A program made the translations under genes and the position numbers. Positions 7,038 through 10,819 of a stretch of DNA of 10,819 bases are shown piece by piece. How positions within the stretch are numbered: the stretch's first letter is position 1; every line of letters begins with the position of its first letter. Below the pieces are notes generated by a model. The model did no database searches and was not told where the DNA came from. It was given only the letters and a program-made list of their open reading frames with translations. The stretch is from Ruminococcus sp. CAG:563 (lineage in GTDB: Bacteria; Bacillota; Clostridia; Oscillospirales; Acutalibacteraceae): assembly GCA_000434915.1 (NCBI GenBank), contig FR882042.1, positions 2,928 through 13,746 on the forward strand, given 5' to 3'.

Positions 7038-7082
7038 AAACCCCTCAGACGGCTTTGCCGCCAGCTCCCCTACAGGGGAGCC
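7038..7082 (-). repeat. Palindromic repeat, right copy (inverted relative to 6498-6547)
   Basis: AAACCCCTC (7038-7046) is the reverse complement of the left inner arm. CAGCTCCCCTACAGGGG (7062-7078) is the exact complement of the 17-nt left outer arm, and the match continues at 7080-7082 (GCC) after one mismatch. The centre CGGC-TTT-GCCG (7050-7060) is a different hairpin from that of the left copy. CCCCT (7041-7045) can close with AGGGG (7074-7078). It begins 16 nt after the DUF559 stop codon and ends 50 nt before the DUF512 start. Confidence 0.88.
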
Positions 7083-7132
7083 ACGAAGCTTCTGCAAAAA
7101 AACAACACAATACCAAGCAAAGGAGGGTCTTT

Positions 7133-8449
7133 ATGGCTGTTAAAATTTCATCTGTTCGGCATCATTCTCCGGCGTCACGTCATTTTGTTAAGGCAGGGGA
7201 CAAGCTGATAAGCGTAAACGGCCATGAGGTCCGAGATGTGCTTGACTATCAATTCTATATTGACGATGCGCCTGTGCTTGTTATCGAGAAGCCGAACGGC
7301 AAACAACGAACCGTTCATTTGAAGCTCGGCGAGGGTGAAACAGGTCTTGAATTTGAGACCTACCTTATGGACAAGCAGCGTTCTTGTGCCAATAATTGCA
7401 TTTTTTGTTTCATAGATCAGCTGCCGAAAGGCTTGCGTGAAAGTCTTTATTTCAAGGACGATGATTCACGTCTTTCTTTCCTTTTCGGCAACTATATTAC
7501 GCTCACGAATATCGGCGAGAGGGATATTGACAGAATAATTGAAATGCATATAAGCCCGGTTAATATCTCGGTTCATACTATGAATCCCGAGCTTCGTGTT
7601 AAGATGATGGGTAACAAAAGGGCTGGCAAGGTGCTTGATTATGTCAGGAAGCTTGCCGACGCAGGCATAAAGCTCAACACTCAGCTTGTACTGTGTCCCG
7701 GTTACAATGACGGTGACGAGCTGACATATTCCTTGGAAGAATTGGGCAAAATGTATCCATCGGTTCAGAGCATCGCTGCCGTTCCTGTCGGACTTTCTTG
7801 TCACCGTGACGGACTTACCGGACTTAATCCCTTTACAAAAGAGCAATCTTTAGATGTAATTTCGCGAATTGATAGTTACAATTCTCAATTTATGTGTTAT
7901 AATAATATGAATATAGCTTTTGCATCGGATGAATTTTATCTTAATGCCGATTTGCCAATGCCCGATTGCAGCAGATACGGTGATTTTATCCAGCTTGAAA
8001 ACGGTGTTGGAATGTGGGCTTTGCTGAAGCATGAATTCGAAGAAGCGATAAAGGATATTCCGGAGGGCTATACATTGCCAAAGGAACGCCGTATTACAAT
8101 GGTAACGGGTGCAGCGGCATTCAGGCTGATAGAATATATCGGAAAGACCGTTGAAAAGAAGGTTACGAATATTCACATCGAGGTTGTCAAGATTACGAAC
8201 AGATTGTTTGGCGAGATGATAACCGTTGCAGGACTTCTCTGCGGCAGAGATATAGTCGCAGGTCTTGAAAACACGAAGCTTTATGATGAGCTGCTTTTTC
8301 CGGCGGTTGCATTGAGAAGTGAGAGAGATATTTTTCTCGATGACATGTCCGTTGAAGAGCTTTCACAAAAATTAGGAATAAAGGTCACTCCCGTTGAGAA
8401 CGACGGGTATGAAATGCTTGATAAAATTTTAGGAGAACAGGAGGGATAA
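7133..8449 (+). CDS. DUF512 family protein with PDZ-like N-terminus and CX3CX2C iron-sulfur motif
   Basis: 438 residues. An N-terminal PDZ-like segment (AGDKLISVNG at 21-30) is followed by C85-x3-C89-x2-C92 (CANNCIFC), then a radical-SAM-like core and the C-terminal DUF512 domain. The spacing suggests a 4Fe-4S cluster and possible radical SAM chemistry, but no reaction is established for this family. It commonly neighbours der in Clostridia, and here it ends 1 nt before der, so the two are surely co-transcribed. AGGAGG (7121-7126) with a 6-nt spacer fixes the start at ATG 7133. The frame stays open upstream to an ATG at 7055, but those 26 codons are the right-hand repeat and are not protein-like. 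The operon promoter is not obvious; the repeat unit occupies the upstream space. Confidence 0.9.
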   Translation: MAVKISSVRHHSPASRHFVKAGDKLISVNGHEVRDVLDYQFYIDDAPVLVIEKPNGKQRTVHLKLGEGETGLEFETYLMDKQRSCANNCIFCFIDQLPKGLRESLYFKDDDSRLSFLFGNYITLTNIGERDIDRIIEMHISPVNISVHTMNPELRVKMMGNKRAGKVLDYVRKLADAGIKLNTQLVLCPGYNDGDELTYSLEELGKMYPSVQSIAAVPVGLSCHRDGLTGLNPFTKEQSLDVISRIDSYNSQFMCYNNMNIAFASDEFYLNADLPMPDCSRYGDFIQLENGVGMWALLKHEFEEAIKDIPEGYTLPKERRITMVTGAAAFRLIEYIGKTVEKKVTNIHIEVVKITNRLFGEMITVAGLLCGRDIVAGLENTKLYDELLFPAVALRSERDIFLDDMSVEELSQKLGIKVTPVENDGYEMLDKILGEQEG

Positions 8450-8450
8450 T

Positions 8451-9776
8451 ATGGCAAGACCGATAGTTGCCGTTGTAGGCAGACCGAATGTCGGCAAATC
8501 CACGCTTTTCAACAAGCTTGTGGGTCAGCGGCTTTCGATTGTTGACGATACGCCGGGTGTTACCCGTGACAGAATTTACGGCGATTGCGAATGGCTCAAC
8601 CATAATTTCCTTTTAGTTGATACAGGCGGAATTGAACCGGATTCGGACGATATTATTCTTTCGCAGATGCGCCGTCAGGCTCAGATTGCCATTGACAGCG
8701 CAGACGTTATAATTTTCGTCACGGATATGAGAACAGGCGTTGTTGCGACCGATCAGGAGGTTGCCTCAATGCTCATTAAGAGCGGAAAGCCGATCGTACT
8801 TTGCGTAAATAAGTGCGACACAATCGGTGAACCGCCTATGGAATTCTATGAGTTCTACAACCTCTGCCTCGGTGAGCCGATAAGAGTTTCGGCAGTTCAC
8901 GGTCACGGCACAGGCGATCTGCTCGATGAGGTTATCAAATATTTTCCCGAAGAGGAAGAGGAGAATGAGGACGACGACAGAATCCGTGTCGCCGTTATCG
9001 GCAAGCCGAATGTCGGCAAATCCTCACTTATTAATGCCATTGCCGGTGAGGAGCGAGTTATCGTTTCGAATATCGCAGGAACAACGAGAGATGCAACGGA
9101 CACGTTAATTGAAAACCGGTTCGGCAAGTTCATTTTTATTGACACGGCCGGTATCCGCCGCAAGAGCAAGGTTGAGGAAGCGATTGAAAAATACAGTGTT
9201 CTTCGTGCAAGAATGGCTGTTGAAAGAGCAACCGTTTGCGTTATTATGATTGATGCGCAGGAGGGCTTCACAGAGCAGGATTCAAAGGTTGCCGGAATTG
9301 CTCACGACCTCGGCAAGGCGTGCATTATCGCCGTCAACAAGTGGGATGCGGTTGAGAAAGACGGCAAGACCATGGACAGCTACCGTAAAAAGCTGATGAA
9401 CGATTTCTCATTCATGTCGTATGCGCCGATTATTTTCATTTCGGCAAAGACGGGTCAGCGGCTTGACCGACTCTTTGAGCTTATCAAGTTTGTTGACACT
9501 CAGAATGCAATGAGAATTTCGACGGGCAAGCTCAACGATATCCTTGCCGAAGCGACGGCGAGAGTTCAGCCTCCGACGGATAAAGGCAGACGACTTAAAA
9601 TATATTATATCACGCAGGCTTCAACAAGACCGCCGACATTTGTTTGCTTCGTCAACCGTAAGGACCTTTTTCATTACAGCTATCAGCGATATATTGACAA
9701 TCAGATTCGTGAGGTTTTCGGTCTTGAAGGTACACCGACGAAAATGGTAATCCGTGAAAGAGACGAAAAGAAATAA
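8451..9776 (+). CDS. der: Ribosome-assembly GTPase Der (EngA)
   Basis: A double-GTPase needed for maturation of the 50S subunit; essential in the bacteria tested. 441 residues, the usual length. First G domain: GRPNVGKST at 10-18, DTGG at 57-60, NKCD at 120-123. An acidic linker of glutamates and aspartates (167-176) separates it from the second G domain: GKPNVGKSS at 184-192, DTAG at 231-234, NKWD at 296-299. A C-terminal KH-like domain (about 355-441) should contact rRNA. AGGAGG (8439-8444), embedded in the end of the DUF512 gene, gives a 6-nt spacing. The stop TAA shares its last base with the ruvC ATG (TAATG), which suggests translational coupling. Confidence 0.98.
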   Translation: MARPIVAVVGRPNVGKSTLFNKLVGQRLSIVDDTPGVTRDRIYGDCEWLNHNFLLVDTGGIEPDSDDIILSQMRRQAQIAIDSADVIIFVTDMRTGVVATDQEVASMLIKSGKPIVLCVNKCDTIGEPPMEFYEFYNLCLGEPIRVSAVHGHGTGDLLDEVIKYFPEEEEENEDDDRIRVAVIGKPNVGKSSLINAIAGEERVIVSNIAGTTRDATDTLIENRFGKFIFIDTAGIRRKSKVEEAIEKYSVLRARMAVERATVCVIMIDAQEGFTEQDSKVAGIAHDLGKACIIAVNKWDAVEKDGKTMDSYRKKLMNDFSFMSYAPIIFISAKTGQRLDRLFELIKFVDTQNAMRISTGKLNDILAEATARVQPPTDKGRRLKIYYITQASTRPPTFVCFVNRKDLFHYSYQRYIDNQIREVFGLEGTPTKMVIRERDEKK

Positions 9777-10276
9777 TGATTATTTTAGGAATTGACCCCG
9801 GCTATGCAATAATCGGCTACGGCGTGCTGGAATACAGCAACAATCATTTCAAGGTGCTCGGCTACGGTGCAATCACTACCAAGGCCGGAACACCGTTCAA
9901 CAAGCGGTTGGAGATTATCTACCGTGAGCTTGATTTGATAATGACACGCTACAAACCGGACGTTATGGCGATAGAAAAGCTTTTTTATAACACAAATGCG
10001 AAAACGGTCATTGACGTTGCACAGGCGAGGGGAGTTATCGTACTGACGGCACAGCTCCACGGGATTGAAATTGCCGAATATACGCCGCTTCAGGTTAAGC
10101 AGAGCGTTGTCGGCTACGGCAGAGCTGAGAAAAAGCAGGTTCAGGAAATGATGCGAATCATGCTTAAATTTGACGAAATACCGAAGCCCGACGACACGGC
10201 GGATGCACTCGCAATGGCTATCTGCCACGCACACACCAGCGGTTCGCTCGTCGGAAAGCTGAAGAAGTATTATTGA
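9776..10276 (+). CDS. ruvC: Holliday junction resolvase RuvC
   Basis: A dimeric endonuclease that cuts Holliday junctions symmetrically after RuvAB branch migration. 166 residues, near the E. coli length of 173. The four acidic catalytic positions are present: D7 (GIDPG), E67 (AIEKLF), D140 and D143 (PDDTADALA). These match D7, E66, D138 and D141 of E. coli. The ATG overlaps the der stop by one base and has only weak purine-rich sequence upstream (AGAGACG), so translation probably depends on coupling to der. ruvA follows after a 118-nt spacer. Direct linkage of ruvC to der is less usual than linkage to yebC or ruvAB alone. Confidence 0.97.
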   Translation: MIILGIDPGYAIIGYGVLEYSNNHFKVLGYGAITTKAGTPFNKRLEIIYRELDLIMTRYKPDVMAIEKLFYNTNAKTVIDVAQARGVIVLTAQLHGIEIAEYTPLQVKQSVVGYGRAEKKQVQEMMRIMLKFDEIPKPDDTADALAMAICHAHTSGSLVGKLKKYY

Positions 10277-10289
10277 TAATATACGGAGA

Positions 10290-10342
10290 AGATGAATTCG
10301 CAGGGGCGATTCCCACATCTACCCAAGGCTGAAAATTCATCT
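10290..10342. repeat. Inverted repeat in the ruvC-ruvA spacer
   Basis: AGATGAATT (10290-10298) and AATTCATCT (10334-10342) form a perfect 9-bp stem around a 35-nt loop. The loop holds a smaller GGG/CCC hairpin (10303-10305 with 10311-10314 region). No T-run follows, so it is not a standard terminator. It could be an RNA-processing or attenuation structure or the relic of a short interspersed repeat. Confidence 0.45.
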
Positions 10343-10394
10343 AAGCACCCCACAGGAGCGGCAGGAAAAACAATTTATCGAAAGGCGGAAAACG

Positions 10395-10819
10395 ATGATA
10401 TATTCTCTTACGGGCAAGGTGATTGCCCTTGACCAAAACGGACTTGCCGTTCAGTGCGGTGGAATTGCATTTTTCTGCTTTTCCACTATGAACACGCTGA
10501 AAAACGTTGCTATTAATACGGAAACAACGGTTTACACATACCTCAATGTCCGTGAAGACGCAATGGAGCTTTACGGCTTCTCAACGCCGAACGAGCTGGA
10601 CGCCTTTAAACAGCTGATCACCGTTTCGGGTGTAGGTCCAAAGGCGGCACTTGCGATTCTTTCCGTGCTGACTCCCGATAAGCTCGCATTGAGCATTGCT
10701 TCGGGCGACACAAAGTCAATCACAAAGGCACAGGGCGTGGGTGCAAAGATAGCAAACAGAATTATTCTTGAATTAAAGAACAAGTTCAGTGCAGAGCTTA
10801 CCGCGGAGCAGTCGGAAAT
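10395..10819 (+). CDS. ruvA: Holliday junction branch-migration protein RuvA (3'-truncated by window edge)
   Basis: RuvA binds the four-way junction as a tetramer and loads the RuvB motor. 141 complete codons are visible of a family length near 200. The N-terminus MIYSLTGKV is typical of the OB-fold domain. Two helix-hairpin-helix motifs follow: SGVGPKAA at 78-85 and QGVGAKIA at 113-120, with the family's IILELK after the second. The C-terminal RuvB-binding domain lies outside the window. GGCGG (10384-10388) lies 6 nt before the ATG. The 118-nt gap from ruvC is wide for genes otherwise packed head to tail. ruvB would be expected next. Confidence 0.96.
   Translation, partial: MIYSLTGKVIALDQNGLAVQCGGIAFFCFSTMNTLKNVAINTETTVYTYLNVREDAMELYGFSTPNELDAFKQLITVSGVGPKAALAILSVLTPDKLALSIASGDTKSITKAQGVGAKIANRIILELKNKFSAELTAEQSE

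Larger units (their letters stand above)
6498..7082. mobile_element. Candidate mobile unit: DUF559 nuclease gene between inverted palindromic repeats
   Basis: About 585 bp consisting of left repeat, an AT-rich lead-in, one small gene and an inverted right repeat. The gene is clearly AT-richer than its surroundings: bases 6841-6960 are about 26% G+C, while 8641-8700, inside der, are 50%. The unit sits between the rpmF terminator and the DUF512-der operon and interrupts no gene. No clear target-site duplication is visible at its ends. That it moves as a unit is inference. Confidence 0.5.

Noticed and set aside
6485..7095. Target-site duplication flanking the repeat unit
   Set aside because: The flanks (ACAAATG and ACGAAGC) are only loosely alike; not a credible duplication.
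7055..7132. N-terminal extension of the DUF512 protein
   Set aside because: It is encoded by the palindromic repeat and spacer, while AGGAGG stands 6 nt before ATG 7133, where the family-like sequence begins.
9785..10318. Long minus-strand open frame of 177 codons opposite ruvC
   Set aside because: RuvC on the + strand has all catalytic residues; the antisense frame has no family-like motifs and is a shadow. The other minus-strand frames opposite uvrA, rhaA, der and the transporter are rejected for the same reason.
1..10819. CRISPR array, tRNA or rRNA genes
   Set aside because: No regularly spaced direct repeats, tRNA-like cloverleaf with TTCGANNC arm, or rRNA sequence was seen by eye; a tRNAscan or Rfam scan was not possible.

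Overview
The window looks like a chromosomal segment of a low-to-mid-GC Gram-positive anaerobe of the Clostridia, most likely Oscillospiraceae/Ruminococcaceae. The evidence is the YceD (DUF177)-rpmF pair, the neighbouring DUF512 radical-SAM-type protein and Der, a zinc-type bL32, a clostridial-looking UvrA and strong AGGAGG ribosome binding sites. The family assignment is inference. Every supported gene is on the + strand; long minus-strand frames are shadows.

Layout. (1) 1-2306: uvrA, missing its N-terminal part at the window edge. (2) 2307-2625: a gap with an extended -10 promoter and a roughly 170-nt untranslated leader that can form several hairpins. (3) 2626-5437: a two-gene sugar operon, a GPH/MelB-type sugar:cation symporter followed 13 nt later by L-rhamnose isomerase (rhaA). 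(4) 5525-6387: a perfect TTGACA-17-TATAAT promoter, yceD, rpmF and a hairpin terminator. (5) 6498-7082: a compact unit of about 585 bp. It is a small AT-rich gene for a DUF559 (Vsr-like) nuclease enclosed by two inverted copies of a G/C-rich palindromic repeat, and it looks inserted between rpmF and the next operon. (6) 7133-10276: a DUF512 protein, the ribosome-assembly GTPase Der and the Holliday-junction resolvase RuvC, tightly packed (1-nt gap, then a 1-nt overlap). (7) 10277-10394: a spacer with an inverted repeat. (8) 10395 to the end: the start of ruvA.

How the genes fit together. UvrA, RuvC and RuvA serve nucleotide excision repair and recombination. YceD, bL32 and Der serve ribosome production. 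The transporter-RhaA pair is a catabolic insert between these housekeeping blocks, with no rhamnulokinase, aldolase or regulator in view. The most unusual item is the nuclease gene bounded by palindromic repeats. It resembles in plan the REP/RAYT arrangement, but with a PD-(D/E)XK-type nuclease in place of a transposase. The second is the structured leader ahead of the sugar operon, which matches no riboswitch class I can name from the sequence.
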